Both the position numbers and the translations under genes were made by a program. A DNA stretch of 64,000 nucleotides from Nostoc sp. 'Peltigera membranacea cyanobiont' N6 (lineage in GTDB: Bacteria; Cyanobacteriota; Cyanobacteriia; Cyanobacteriales; Nostocaceae), in the NCBI RefSeq assembly GCF_002949735.1, contig NZ_CP026681.1:5858001-5922000 (forward strand). The letters are read 5' to 3'. The notes under the pieces were generated by a model. The model worked only from the letters and a program-made list of their open reading frames with translations, did no database searches and was not told where the DNA came from. Positions 1 to 8,737 of the stretch are shown here, one piece after another; positions within the stretch are counted from its first letter, which is position 1; every line of letters starts with the position of its first letter.

Positions 1-446
1 AGCTTTGGTTAGATAGCGTTGCGGCTGAACAATTCGGGGGTTCTGCCCGTAAACTCGACACGAACCTTACTTACAAGTCATTCCAAAAAGCAGGGGCGGC
101 GTTAACTGCCCAAGGATTGTTCCAGTTTGAGGAAGTGTTTGGCCGCTTGCCTTCTGGTAGACCAGGACTGATTAGCTACCGTGTTCGTAACCTTCACGGT
201 TATTACAATCGCTTTTACTGGGAATCGTCCACGTCTGCGGAAACCAATTCTTGTGACGAGAAAGCCGTCCACACCGGGGAGAAAGTAAACCAGCCCGAAC
301 AGAATGAAAACCACTCTGGCGTGGAACAAATTCAGCCTGATTTGGAATCATTCCAAAAGAATGGTCAAAAAAGTGAACAATTGCAAGGGTTTCAAAAACC
401 TAACAACGTTTCTAACTACCCGTTAACTACCTACCAACAACCTTAG
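1..446 (+). CDS. 5'-truncated plasmid-type hypothetical protein
   Basis: The reading frame is open from the first bases of the window (codon phase 3, starting CTT TGG TTA) and runs to a TAG at 444-446, so the true start lies upstream. The visible ~147 residues have a compact N-terminal part (SFQKAGAALTAQGLFQFEE, then GRPGLISYRVRNLHGYYN) followed by a polar, Gln/Asn/Glu-rich tail. The first part resembles small winged-helix or accessory proteins on cyanobacterial plasmids, but I cannot name the family. The TAG is followed in the same frame by a further 274 sense codons (447-1271), so this may be the front part of one longer, interrupted gene. The codon TTG at 117 is only an internal possibility. 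Confidence 0.55.
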   Translation, partial: LWLDSVAAEQFGGSARKLDTNLTYKSFQKAGAALTAQGLFQFEEVFGRLPSGRPGLISYRVRNLHGYYNRFYWESSTSAETNSCDEKAVHTGEKVNQPEQNENHSGVEQIQPDLESFQKNGQKSEQLQGFQKPNNVSNYPLTTYQQP

Positions 447-467
447 TTGGTTGTTGGTATGGTAGTT
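425..467. repeat. 17-bp hairpin carrying the in-frame TAG in its loop
   Basis: AACTACC (425-431) and ACCAACAACC (433-442) pair with GGTTGTTGGT (449-458) and GGTAGTT (461-467). This leaves a six-base loop TTAGTT in which bases 444-446 are the TAG stop of the upstream frame. There is no T-run after it, so a simple terminator is unlikely. Confidence 0.6.
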
Positions 468-1271
468 GGTTCTGACGCGCCAACTGAAAATTCGCGTTTA
501 GAGGAGACGGCTCATGCGCCCTTGGGGGGCGCGTCGCCTTCACATATCGAAAGCGCGTCAGAACTTGAAGAATTGCCTGTGGCGAATGACTGCACGACGC
601 TAGCGCTTGTGGATGATGCACCGAGTCAATCTGCTCCGTTGTTGGCTGAAAATCAAGATTGTGGTGTTGAGCCGAGAGACTGTCATGAAGGAGCTTGTTC
701 CGCCGTGCCCATCGCTGTAAATGAATTTTCTTCAGGTTCAGCGATCGCACATCAAAAAATAGAACCGAGTCGTCCCTCTGCTTCTTTGTTGGCTGAAAAC
801 CAGGATTATGGTGTTGAAGCAATATTCCCTCATGAAGGTACTTGTTCCGCCCCGCCCGTTGCCCAAAATGAAAAATCTCTAAATTCTGCGATGCCTGCGG
901 CGGGCGTAGCCATTGCTAATCAAGCACCAGAGCTTGTAGAACAGGGAAATTCTGCTACGTTGTTGGTTGAAAATTCGGTTTCGGGTGTAGAAGTCAAAAC
1001 AGTTGATAAGGGTGAAAGTTCCGCGCCGCCCGTGTCACAAACTGAAAAATGGTCGCATGAGGCGATTGTCACAAGGTCGAATCTGCGACCTGTAAGAAGG
1101 GAGAAACTGAAAGTTGCGGCGAATTCGGGGCAGAATCCGGGGTTTGAGTATTTGCAAGAGTGTTGGGATGATGATCCGGCACTTGTGATAGCGATCAAGA
1201 AATTGCTGGCGAAGTATTCGCAGTGGGGGATTGCGATTGTTGATGGGGTGTTGGTTGATTGGGAGAGGTAA
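447..1271 (+). CDS. Repeat-containing hypothetical protein (accessory, C-terminal basic domain)
   Basis: I do not recognise a named family. The first 170 or so residues contain three imperfect ~40-residue modules. Each has LLAEN or LLVEN, then GVE, then HEG(A/T)CSAxPVA or DKGESSAPPVS, then NE or TEK. After them comes a basic stretch (RPVRREKL) and a conserved-looking tail, PALVIAIKKLLAKYSQWG. It begins directly after the TAG of the preceding frame and in the same phase. As a separate gene the likely start is ATG 459. It ends 3 bp before the stop of the convergent WYL gene. A degenerate paralogue lies at 15131-15790, on the other side of the CRISPR-Cas locus, which supports this being a real coding sequence. 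Confidence 0.6.
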   Translation: MVVGMVVGSDAPTENSRLEETAHAPLGGASPSHIESASELEELPVANDCTTLALVDDAPSQSAPLLAENQDCGVEPRDCHEGACSAVPIAVNEFSSGSAIAHQKIEPSRPSASLLAENQDYGVEAIFPHEGTCSAPPVAQNEKSLNSAMPAAGVAIANQAPELVEQGNSATLLVENSVSGVEVKTVDKGESSAPPVSQTEKWSHEAIVTRSNLRPVRREKLKVAANSGQNPGFEYLQECWDDDPALVIAIKKLLAKYSQWGIAIVDGVLVDWER

Positions 1272-1274
1272 AAA

Positions 1275-2465
1275 TCACACTGTCTCAGAATAGCGTGCAG
1301 CTAAAGCGATTGCTGCTTGACGGTGCTTGTCTACTAATGCAGAAGGTGAAATCATTTGAGCTTTATCCATGTGACGATAAACCCATAAACTAAATTCATC
1401 TATTGAACGCTTTGGCAAATCAATTATATAAATGACATAGCTAGGTTTCCCCGTAGTTTTATCAATAATTCCAGGAGTAATTTTTTGTTTTGGATGGCGA
1501 CGTTCTCCTTCCAAAATAAATCCTGTCATTGGAGGAAAAAAATGAACTTCAACTTTGATTAAGTCTAAATTCCCTTCTAATTCTAATTTTTGAGATTCGA
1601 TATCACCTAAATTCAAACCCCAACCGTTTTCTATTAGTCGGTAAGCCTTAGTAAGACTTACTCTCTGTAATTCTAAGCCACGTGTTGGGATGCTCAGAGG
1701 CACACAATGGTTTCTAAAACGGTTCAAACGCCCAATTGCTAAATGCCCGGTTTCACAGTATTCATACAAGAGATACCAAGCAATATCTTGGTAAATTAAC
1801 TGTAAGGGGAAAATGCGTAGAGGGCCAATACGATTGTTGCCATAAAGGTCACTACCACGAGAAATTTCTATTGCTTGTCCCTGACTAATGGCTTTTTCTA
1901 GTAACGGCAATTGGTGAAATAATGTATCCTGATTTTTCCCTTTATCAGCCATTTCTTCGGGGTCAGAATATACTATTGTACGGTTAAGATATTGTCTGGT
2001 TGGATAGAAGAAATCACCCTTGAGTTCCATATCTAATCCCCGCAATCTTTTGCTGAGAGTCTCATAAATTCGTCTGACTTGGGCATCTCCTTGGTACTGA
2101 GCAAGGGATGCCAAAGCATTAAATGCTACTTTTAACTCGGCTGAGGACAAAGCACCAGTACCAAGATAATAGCCCCAACGATACATTCGCTGGTCGAGAA
2201 TGGTGTAGTGACGAAGAGTTTCTAAATCTTTGCGGAGGGTAGAAACAGCAGGATAACCTGCTGGTAATTCTATCCTCAGTTCAGTTGCTAATTGCTGTAA
2301 GGTTTTTTGCACTGTTGCCAAAGCATCATGGTGTTTATCATTCCTAGAGTCCATTAAATCAGGACTACCGATACCTGGATGTTTCAGCAGAGTTGCAATT
2401 AACAGCATCAGGCGTTCAAAAGCTAAGTGTTCTTTATAGGGTTGAGATGCAAGTTTTTTAGGCAT
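1275..2465 (-). CDS. WYL-domain transcriptional regulator next to CRISPR-cas
   Basis: This 396-residue protein has an N-terminal helical, winged-helix-like part (about 13-100) and a WYL domain in which the literal W230-Y231-L232 occurs in DIAWYLLYEY. That is followed by GRLNRFRNH, the Arg-rich ligand-pocket segment typical of the family. WYL proteins sense nucleic acid or nucleotide ligands and act as DNA-binding regulators. Several cyanobacterial CRISPR-Cas loci carry one as regulator (for example Sll7009 for a Synechocystis I-D locus). It is divergent from the small membrane protein and cas1/cas2, with a 208-bp AT-rich intergenic region suited to shared control. A fragment of the C-terminal coding end (VDKHRQAAI-LA) reappears at about 17340-17412. 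That it regulates this locus is inference from position. Confidence 0.85.
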   Translation of the reverse strand: MPKKLASQPYKEHLAFERLMLLIATLLKHPGIGSPDLMDSRNDKHHDALATVQKTLQQLATELRIELPAGYPAVSTLRKDLETLRHYTILDQRMYRWGYYLGTGALSSAELKVAFNALASLAQYQGDAQVRRIYETLSKRLRGLDMELKGDFFYPTRQYLNRTIVYSDPEEMADKGKNQDTLFHQLPLLEKAISQGQAIEISRGSDLYGNNRIGPLRIFPLQLIYQDIAWYLLYEYCETGHLAIGRLNRFRNHCVPLSIPTRGLELQRVSLTKAYRLIENGWGLNLGDIESQKLELEGNLDLIKVEVHFFPPMTGFILEGERRHPKQKITPGIIDKTTGKPSYVIYIIDLPKRSIDEFSLWVYRHMDKAQMISPSALVDKHRQAAIALAARYSETV

Positions 2466-2673
2466 TGTTAGAGGGAAGTGGATAATTGAGGTTAGAGCAT
2501 TCCCAAAAAGAAAATATTACAGTGGTGTCAAAAGAATGCCTGTAAAGCTTTTATAACAGCCTTTTTTGTGAATATCAATCAAATTTTACTTTATAGGCTT
2601 TTTCAAGCTTTTTTATGATTTTAAAGCTATAGTAGTCAGTATAAATATCTGAAATAGAGTTAGAATTATCACT

Positions 2674-2946
2674 ATGTATATTTCACGTCGCTCTGCTACT
2701 GTACGCAATGCTTTAGTCTCTGTTGTTAATGGTGGTGTAACTTTAGTGATTTTGTTAATTGCACCTATGGGGTTGGCAGCAGTAATTATCAATACTTTAT
2801 TAGTGACATTTGCTACTTATATTGTTTCGAGCGCAGCTGATAGGGTAGTGAAGTGGTTGGAACCAGGAGGAAAGGCAGAATTAATTTCTCCTCCAGCTGG
2901 AGATAGTTCTTCACGAAAGTCAAAATTACAACGTTGGTGGCAATAG
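2674..2946 (+). CDS. csx18: Csx18-like small membrane protein
   Basis: This 90-residue protein has two hydrophobic helices (about 13-32 and 34-53) around NGGVTLVILLIAPMGLAAV and IINTLLVTFATYIVSSAAD, with a short charged C-terminal tail. The size, the two-helix layout and the position just upstream of cas1/cas2 in a cyanobacterial type III locus fit the Csx18 family of small CRISPR-associated membrane proteins, whose role is unknown. I assign it from memory of the family and context, not from a catalytic motif. It is transcribed away from the WYL regulator and toward cas1, 136 bp upstream of it, and may be co-transcribed. If the call is right it would place part of the CRISPR response at a membrane. 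Confidence 0.6.
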   Translation: MYISRRSATVRNALVSVVNGGVTLVILLIAPMGLAAVIINTLLVTFATYIVSSAADRVVKWLEPGGKAELISPPAGDSSSRKSKLQRWWQ

Positions 2947-3082
2947 TTACTTGTACCAATTCTTTGTCAAACTACATAAAATCAAGCTTGAGTTTGGTGA
3001 GACTTGGGATTTTACCCCAAGCTCCGAAGCAATCTCACTCTTAGGTAATCGGTATTAAAAGTTTTAGATAGTTAATAATTCC

Positions 3083-4075
3083 ATGCAGACTCTTTATGTT
3101 TCTCAACAAAATTGCTACGTGTGTTTGCAAAAAGAGACTTTAATCATTAAGCAGGGAGAAAATATTTATGGTGAAGTGCAGTTACCTCTGTTAGAACAAA
3201 TTCTAATTTTTGGTAGTTCACAAGTTACTACTCAAGTAATTCGTGCTTGTTTGTTACGAGATATTCCTATTGGTTATTTATCGCGGATGGGATATTGTTA
3301 TGGTCGGATTTTACCGATTTCTAGGGGATATCGGCAATTGTCGCGCTACCAACAGCAATTATCACCTATTGAAAAGCTAATTACTGCACGGGCGATTGTG
3401 CGGGGAAAGTTGAAAAATAGTCGGGTGCTGTTACGGCGACAACGACAAAAGCGGGAGTCAGAGGTACTAGAAAAGGTTCTACTAACTTTAGATTATTTGG
3501 CGGAACAAGCGGCACAAGCTGAGACTTGCGAAAGGTTGATGGGGTTTGAGGGTGCAGGGGCAGCCCAGTATTTTAATGCTTTTAGCGAATGTTTAACTAA
3601 TACCGATTTTGTGTTTTCTGGTCGGAGTCGTCGTCCTCCAGGAAATCCTGTAAATGCAATGTTAAGTTTTGGTTATCAAGTTCTTTGGAATCATCTTTTG
3701 GCATTGATTGAACTTCAGGGACTTGACCCTTATTATGCTTGTTTGCACCAAGCACATGATGGTCATGCAGCATTAGCTTCTGATTTGATTGAGGAGTTTC
3801 GCGCCCCACTTGTAGATTCTTTGGTAATGTGGTTAATTAATCGCAAGATGGTTAATGCTGAAAGTGATTTTGAATTTAATAATGGTGGATGTTATTTAAA
3901 TGATTCGGGAAGAAAAAAGTTTCTCAAGGCATTTTTGCAACGCATGACAGAGGATATAAAAATAGATAATGGAGAGAAACAACCAAAATGGGATATACTC
4001 AACCAACAAGTAAGGGCTTTTAAGCAGTTTGTTTATAATCATAGTCATAGTTATCAGCCTTATCGTATTGATTGA
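3083..4075 (+). CDS. cas1: Cas1 integrase (CRISPR adaptation)
   Basis: This 330-residue protein begins MQTLYVSQQ and has the Cas1 two-domain plan: an N-terminal beta domain, then a helical catalytic domain. The expected metal-binding residues are visible: E156 in MGFEGAGAAQYF, H222 in YYACLHQAHDG, and the acidic pair E237/E238 in SDLIEEFRAP. Cas1 forms a complex with Cas2 that inserts new spacers at the leader end of the array. There is no fused reverse transcriptase or Cas6 domain. Cas2 follows 9 bp downstream and the array starts 187 bp after that, so the adaptation module and its array are adjacent and in the same orientation. Confidence 0.97.
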   Translation: MQTLYVSQQNCYVCLQKETLIIKQGENIYGEVQLPLLEQILIFGSSQVTTQVIRACLLRDIPIGYLSRMGYCYGRILPISRGYRQLSRYQQQLSPIEKLITARAIVRGKLKNSRVLLRRQRQKRESEVLEKVLLTLDYLAEQAAQAETCERLMGFEGAGAAQYFNAFSECLTNTDFVFSGRSRRPPGNPVNAMLSFGYQVLWNHLLALIELQGLDPYYACLHQAHDGHAALASDLIEEFRAPLVDSLVMWLINRKMVNAESDFEFNNGGCYLNDSGRKKFLKAFLQRMTEDIKIDNGEKQPKWDILNQQVRAFKQFVYNHSHSYQPYRID

Positions 4076-4084
4076 GGCTGAATT

Positions 4085-4366
4085 ATGTTTTTATATGTGA
4101 TTGCTTATGACATTCCTTGTGATAAACGACGTAAAAAAGTAGCTGATTTACTTGAAGGCTATGGACAACGGGTTCAATATTCTGTCTTTGAGTGTCAGTT
4201 GACTACCGATAAATATCAAGATTTACGTCGTCGGTTAAGAAAAAAGTTGAAGTTAACTGAAGATAGTCTACGATTTTACCCTTTGTCACGACATACCCTT
4301 TCTCAAGTAGAATCTTGGGGTGTGGGGCCATCTGTGATTGAACCGCCTAGTTCGATAATCATTTAA
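4085..4366 (+). CDS. cas2: Cas2 (CRISPR adaptation)
   Basis: This 93-residue ferredoxin-like protein starts MFLYVIAYDIP, with the conserved Asp at position 9 and the family pattern DKRRKKVADLLEGYG, then QYSVFEC. Cas2 is the structural partner of Cas1 in the spacer-integration complex. It lies 9 bp after cas1 in the same orientation and is surely co-transcribed. Its length is usual for the family. The leader of the CRISPR array begins directly after its stop codon. Confidence 0.97.
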   Translation: MFLYVIAYDIPCDKRRKKVADLLEGYGQRVQYSVFECQLTTDKYQDLRRRLRKKLKLTEDSLRFYPLSRHTLSQVESWGVGPSVIEPPSSIII

Positions 4367-4553
4367 CTGATCTTGCCGAAGTTCAGGTAAAATGGCTGAA
4401 GTACTTGTTTGAGCGTTGTGAGCTTCGGTTGCTTACAGGGTAAGGGTTTAGGGAATGTTGGTGATTGGTGGAATGGCAGTTTGGCGATTAATTTTTGTGA
4501 CCTTCGGAAACTGCTTCTGGATTCCTTACTGGGTAAGGGTCTAAAATTGAGGG
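4367..4553 (+). promoter_or_regulatory. CRISPR leader with an internal direct repeat
   Basis: These 187 bp lie between the cas2 stop and the first CRISPR repeat. The degenerate repeat lies at the opposite end of the array, so this is the leader side. It contains two copies of TTAC(A/T)GGGTAAGGGT(T/C)TA, at about 4433 and 4526. The second ends about 10 bp before the first repeat, a suitable place for Cas1-Cas2 docking or for promoter control. No clean sigma70 promoter could be picked out. Confidence 0.7.
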
Positions 4554-5535
4554 ATTCCCACTCGCTGGGGATACTAATTGAATGGAAACTTTGAGTTGTC
4601 CACCTAACAACGTGCTTACTATTTTGATTCCCACTCGCTGGGGATACTAATTGAATGGAAACAGACATCATGTACCCTTTGTACATTTCAAGTTTACTAT
4701 TATTCCCACTCGCTGGGGATACTAATTGAATGGAAACTTTACCTGATATAGATTTAAATAAGTTAGATGAATACGATTCCCACTCGCTGGGGATACTAAT
4801 TGAATGGAAACGACTCAACCACGGGGTTGAAAACCTTACCAGTTAAATTCCCACTCGCTGGGGATACTAATTGAATGGAAACACATTTGGTATTCATGGT
4901 AAATCACGGCAAGATGCATATTCCCACTCGCTGGGGATACTAATTGAATGGAAACAAAGTGTGAACCTCACCACTAATTAAATATTTTTTAATTCCCACT
5001 CGCTGGGGATACTAATTGAATGGAAACTTGACATTTTTGATTACCTTGAAACTTTACGAAACATCTAAAATTCCCACTCGCTGGGGATACTAATTGAATG
5101 GAAACATCAACTGGTGAAATCAACCGTGTTGACCCTCGTACTGGCTTAATTCCCACTCGCTGGGGATACTAATTGAATGGAAACTCTAAGTCTTTGCAAT
5201 CGTATACTGGCTCATTACTTGAAGAATTCCCACTCGCTGGGGATACTAATTGAATGGAAACAAAATGCTTCTTGCAGAAGCGTCATCTTGTGATGGCAAT
5301 TCCCACTCGCTGGGGATACTAATTGAATGGAAACGCAGAAGCTATTTTTACTGTAGACAATAGGACTGATGTTATTCCCACTCGCTGGGGATACTAATTG
5401 AATGGAAACGGAATAGCTAAACTCAACTCAGCTTTGACTAAGCCAGATTCCCACTCGCTGGGGATACTAATTGAATGGAAACCGATCGAGCTACCTAATA
5501 TTCCTACTCGCTGAGGATATTAGGTGAATGGAAAC
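4554..5535 (+). CRISPR. CRISPR array, 14 repeats of 36 bp, 13 spacers
   Basis: The repeat is 36 bp, begins ATTCCCACTCGCTGGGG and ends TGAATGGAAAC. Repeat starts are 4554, 4627, 4702, 4776, 4847, 4920, 4992, 5070, 5149, 5226, 5299, 5374, 5447 and 5500. The first 13 are identical by eye. The last (5500-5535) has five substitutions (for example CCTACTCGCTGAGG and GATATTAGGTG), as expected at the trailer end. Spacers 1-12 are 35-43 bp; the last is only 17 bp (5483-5499). The ATGGAAAC end resembles the 8-nt 5' handle left on type III crRNAs, so transcription from left to right is likely, in line with the leader position. CCCACTCG/CGCTGGGG gives only a weak internal stem. Confidence 0.98.
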
Positions 5536-5651
5536 TGCACAACTAATACAATTTGTCAAAAAATAAAAAATATTTAGCTAAAATCCAACCAATTAGCTCA
5601 AAGCCTTGCCATGAAGGGATTTAAGAGATTGAGCAATCTTAAAAATGAATA

Positions 5652-5681
5652 TTGACTATTATTGGACATTCCCAATATAAA
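5652..5681 (+). promoter_or_regulatory. Candidate sigma70 promoter of the cas10-cmr operon
   Basis: TTGACT (5652-5657) and TATAAA (5676-5681) are 18 bp apart, 41 bp upstream of the cas10 start and downstream of the array. This would let the effector operon be transcribed independently of the crRNA precursor. The call comes from consensus match only. Confidence 0.5.
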
Positions 5682-5722
5682 TTTATACAATCAAACCGGA
5701 CACCATAGAAAGGGATTCACCC

Positions 5723-8700
5723 ATGTCAGAAGCATACTGGCAAGCAAAAATATGGGGATTACTCCATGAACCGGTGCTAAAAGCGTTACACAATAACACT
5801 GGGCACGGTGACAATAACTTTTGGCAACAATTAGAAGTAATGCAACCTTGGGTGCAGAACAATTATAATCCTAATCCTGAAGAGTCCGAGCATGAAATCT
5901 TAAAACACATACATTTGGCTGTTGACATTGCCTTGGCGAGTGATAAAGCTGGTATTAGCAGCGTTGCCCAAAGCATAAATTATGCATCTGGAGAGGATTC
6001 TCCTCAAAAAGGCTTAGAAATTTTTCATTTGCTGTCTGGTGCAAAACAGCAATGGAAAATTAAGTCAGATTCAGAACTATTGGCAGGAGGCAAAGATTAT
6101 TTAAATAGTAAAGAACAAAAGCTGTTAGAAGCTATACCAGAGTCTTTGAAAACAGATGTTAAAGGGCTATTTTGGTGGTTGTGGCGTTGTTTACCAGCAG
6201 CTACTTGTCAGGAATTTGACGATGCTTCCTTAATGCTAATGCCAGCCGAAACCCGCTTACCAGACAGTTCAATATGGAGTCATGCTAGTATCACAGCATC
6301 GCTGGCTGGTGCTTTGGCAGGGTACGACTTGACGATGGCAGATATAGAAAAATGGCCGTCAGGCAAAGAATTATCCCATCCTTATTTGGCAGTTTTTAGC
6401 TTTACGCCAGTGCAAGAACTGATTAAAGCCAGTCGTAAAATGCGCGACTTTTGGGCAGGTTCTTGGTTATTACACTATTTATCTGCTAAAGTCTGCTGGA
6501 AACTGGCACTGCAATATGGGTCTGATACCTTACTTTATCCTAGTCTTTACCAACAGCCTTTAATTGACCATTGGTTATTAGAAAAATATCCAGAGTTGAA
6601 ACAATGGATAGATAAACCAGAAGAAGATTCACTATTAACGGCAGGATTTCCGAACGTATTGGTGTTGGTTCTGCCAAAAGATAAAGTCCAAGCTGCCATG
6701 CAAACAGCAAAACAAACGCTGCTAAATGAATGGCAAGATATTAGTAAGTTAGTTTTTACTGATTTAAAAACTTGCCATTGGATGCCAAAATTACAACAAG
6801 AAAGTAGCACTTGGCAGGGTTGGTTAGAATCACAATGGCAGTTTTACTGGACTGCTTTACCAATTGGAAAAGAAGGAGAGGATCTAAAAAATGCCGCCAT
6901 TGCTAAAGATAGAGAGGTAGAATTTAACACTTGGCTGAATGCCCAAAATCAAGCTTATAATTTGGGTGAAAAACAGAAACTATTTCAAGATGCTGAATTA
7001 GATTTTCTCCGGGAAGTATATCAAAAATCTTCTGAAGGTAAAGATAAAAAGTTTAGTGCTAATGTTGGCTCCTGGTGGGGAAATATTTTTGACCAAACCC
7101 GATATGCTTTAGCGGCGGTGAAAAATGCCCGTAATTGGGAAATTCCCACAGCATTCGGCCCTCGTTCGACAATTTCTGGTATTGGCCCGGTGGTTACTCC
7201 CGGTAAAAATGGAAACGACTGGATAACAGAAGGGGAAACGAAAAAACTTTGGGAACAACACGCCGGTTTATTTGATGGTAGAGAACAGTTAAATGCAACA
7301 GAAACAGTCAAACGGGGCTTACCAAAAGTTTTAAGTAAGCTATTAAATATCAAAAATGAGGATGCTATAGCAGCATCGTACCCAGACTTAACCGCAGGAG
7401 TTGCCGGATATCTCAAAGTCTATGATGCAAAAATTGAGCATGAATTGCATTTTAACAAAGCTTGCAAAAAAATTATAGAGGAATTTCCTTGGACAGAGTG
7501 TGTCATTAAAGAAATGAGAAGTAAATGGGGAATTCCTTGGATAGATGATGACAGTGCACCTAAAAGGTATCATCCTCGGTTACTAAATGCTGGTTGGTTG
7601 GTAGAAGACTCTAAAACTACAGAATTGGACGCATTACAAGACCATTTTCAATATGCAGATGATGACGAGAAAGAGGAAATACAGCGAAAAGTTCTTGAAA
7701 TCAAAATAGAATATCGGGGTGAAATTCAAAAGATAATTGATAAATTCTATCCCAGCAACAATCCAGCCGATTGGTATGTATTGGCAGCAGGTGACGGCGA
7801 TAGTATGAGTGATTGGCTAAAAGGCAAAAATTTAGAAAATTATAGTGATTATATTCCATCAGAATTATCTGTATCTACGGAAAGTTTTCAGAAGTTTTTG
7901 CAACAGAAAAAACGTATGGGCCCAAGTACACACAGCGCCTTGAGTCGAGCTTTATTAGACTTCTCCAATCAATTGGTTCCCTACTTGACTCAACAGCGCT
8001 ATGCCGGGCGCTTAATTTATGCTGGTGGTGATGATGTCTTGGCTTACACTAATCTCTGGGAATGGGATAACTGGTTGTGGGATATTCGTCAATGTTTCCA
8101 GGGTAAACAAGACCCCAAAGGTGAATTTAAAAATGATGGTGACTATTGGCAATATAAAGTTGAAGCCGCTTCCCCACCGCACTTAGCCAAGCGACCCTTA
8201 TTCACAATGGGTAAGAAAGCAACTATTAGCTTTGGTATAGCCATTGTCCATCATTCAGTACCACTAGCGATCGCTCTGGAAAACCTCTGGTCATCTGAAG
8301 AGGAAGCCAAAGAACACAAATCTCCTACAAACGTTGCCAAAGACGCAGTGCAAATTCGAGTGTTGTACGGGAACGGTAATATTTTGAAATCAACAGCAAA
8401 ATTTGATGTTTTCCACAAGTGGCAAAACCTGACCTCCAACCCATCTTTGCAAACAGAGGCGGCTATTTTTGAACAAGCATCAACACTTTGGAGCCAGCAT
8501 CCCGCGCCAGTGATAGAAGCAATAGTACCTTGGACGAGAGCATTTTGCGATCGCCGTGACCAATTTCTTGGAGACGAACCTGCCAAAAAAGACTTTCAGG
8601 AGGCCCTATCAGAGTTTCTCAAAATTCTGTGGGATACCACCCCAGAGAAAAATAGAGATTCAGAAGTCCAAAATTGGTTAAAACTTGCCGCTTTTGTAAA

Positions 8701-8737
8701 GCGTAACCGCGAAATCAAGTTAGGAGGTGGTTGCTAA
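5723..8737 (+). CDS. cmr2: Cas10/Cmr2, type III-B large subunit with cyclase site
   Basis: This 1004-residue protein is the large subunit of a Cmr complex. When the crRNA-guided complex binds target RNA, the Palm domain makes cyclic oligoadenylates from ATP. The cyclase motif GGDD is intact at 768-771 (YAGGDDVLAY), and the first Palm carries GDGDSMS at 690-696. At the N terminus, the place where many Cmr2 proteins have an HD dipeptide (LLHDP) reads L14-H15-E16-P17, so the HD nuclease may be weak or lost. It is the first gene of a tight five-gene effector run, and its stop overlaps the cmr3 start by 1 nt (TAATG). The length is normal for cyanobacterial Cmr2. Confidence 0.93.
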   Translation: MSEAYWQAKIWGLLHEPVLKALHNNTGHGDNNFWQQLEVMQPWVQNNYNPNPEESEHEILKHIHLAVDIALASDKAGISSVAQSINYASGEDSPQKGLEIFHLLSGAKQQWKIKSDSELLAGGKDYLNSKEQKLLEAIPESLKTDVKGLFWWLWRCLPAATCQEFDDASLMLMPAETRLPDSSIWSHASITASLAGALAGYDLTMADIEKWPSGKELSHPYLAVFSFTPVQELIKASRKMRDFWAGSWLLHYLSAKVCWKLALQYGSDTLLYPSLYQQPLIDHWLLEKYPELKQWIDKPEEDSLLTAGFPNVLVLVLPKDKVQAAMQTAKQTLLNEWQDISKLVFTDLKTCHWMPKLQQESSTWQGWLESQWQFYWTALPIGKEGEDLKNAAIAKDREVEFNTWLNAQNQAYNLGEKQKLFQDAELDFLREVYQKSSEGKDKKFSANVGSWWGNIFDQTRYALAAVKNARNWEIPTAFGPRSTISGIGPVVTPGKNGNDWITEGETKKLWEQHAGLFDGREQLNATETVKRGLPKVLSKLLNIKNEDAIAASYPDLTAGVAGYLKVYDAKIEHELHFNKACKKIIEEFPWTECVIKEMRSKWGIPWIDDDSAPKRYHPRLLNAGWLVEDSKTTELDALQDHFQYADDDEKEEIQRKVLEIKIEYRGEIQKIIDKFYPSNNPADWYVLAAGDGDSMSDWLKGKNLENYSDYIPSELSVSTESFQKFLQQKKRMGPSTHSALSRALLDFSNQLVPYLTQQRYAGRLIYAGGDDVLAYTNLWEWDNWLWDIRQCFQGKQDPKGEFKNDGDYWQYKVEAASPPHLAKRPLFTMGKKATISFGIAIVHHSVPLAIALENLWSSEEEAKEHKSPTNVAKDAVQIRVLYGNGNILKSTAKFDVFHKWQNLTSNPSLQTEAAIFEQASTLWSQHPAPVIEAIVPWTRAFCDRRDQFLGDEPAKKDFQEALSEFLKILWDTTPEKNRDSEVQNWLKLAAFVKRNREIKLGGGC

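Noticed and set aside
427..822. 131-codon minus-strand frame
   Set aside because: Shadow of the repeat-containing gene at 447-1271.
4363..4818. Open frame of 151 codons across the CRISPR array (minus strand)
   Set aside because: It is made of translated CRISPR repeats and spacers and has no family features.
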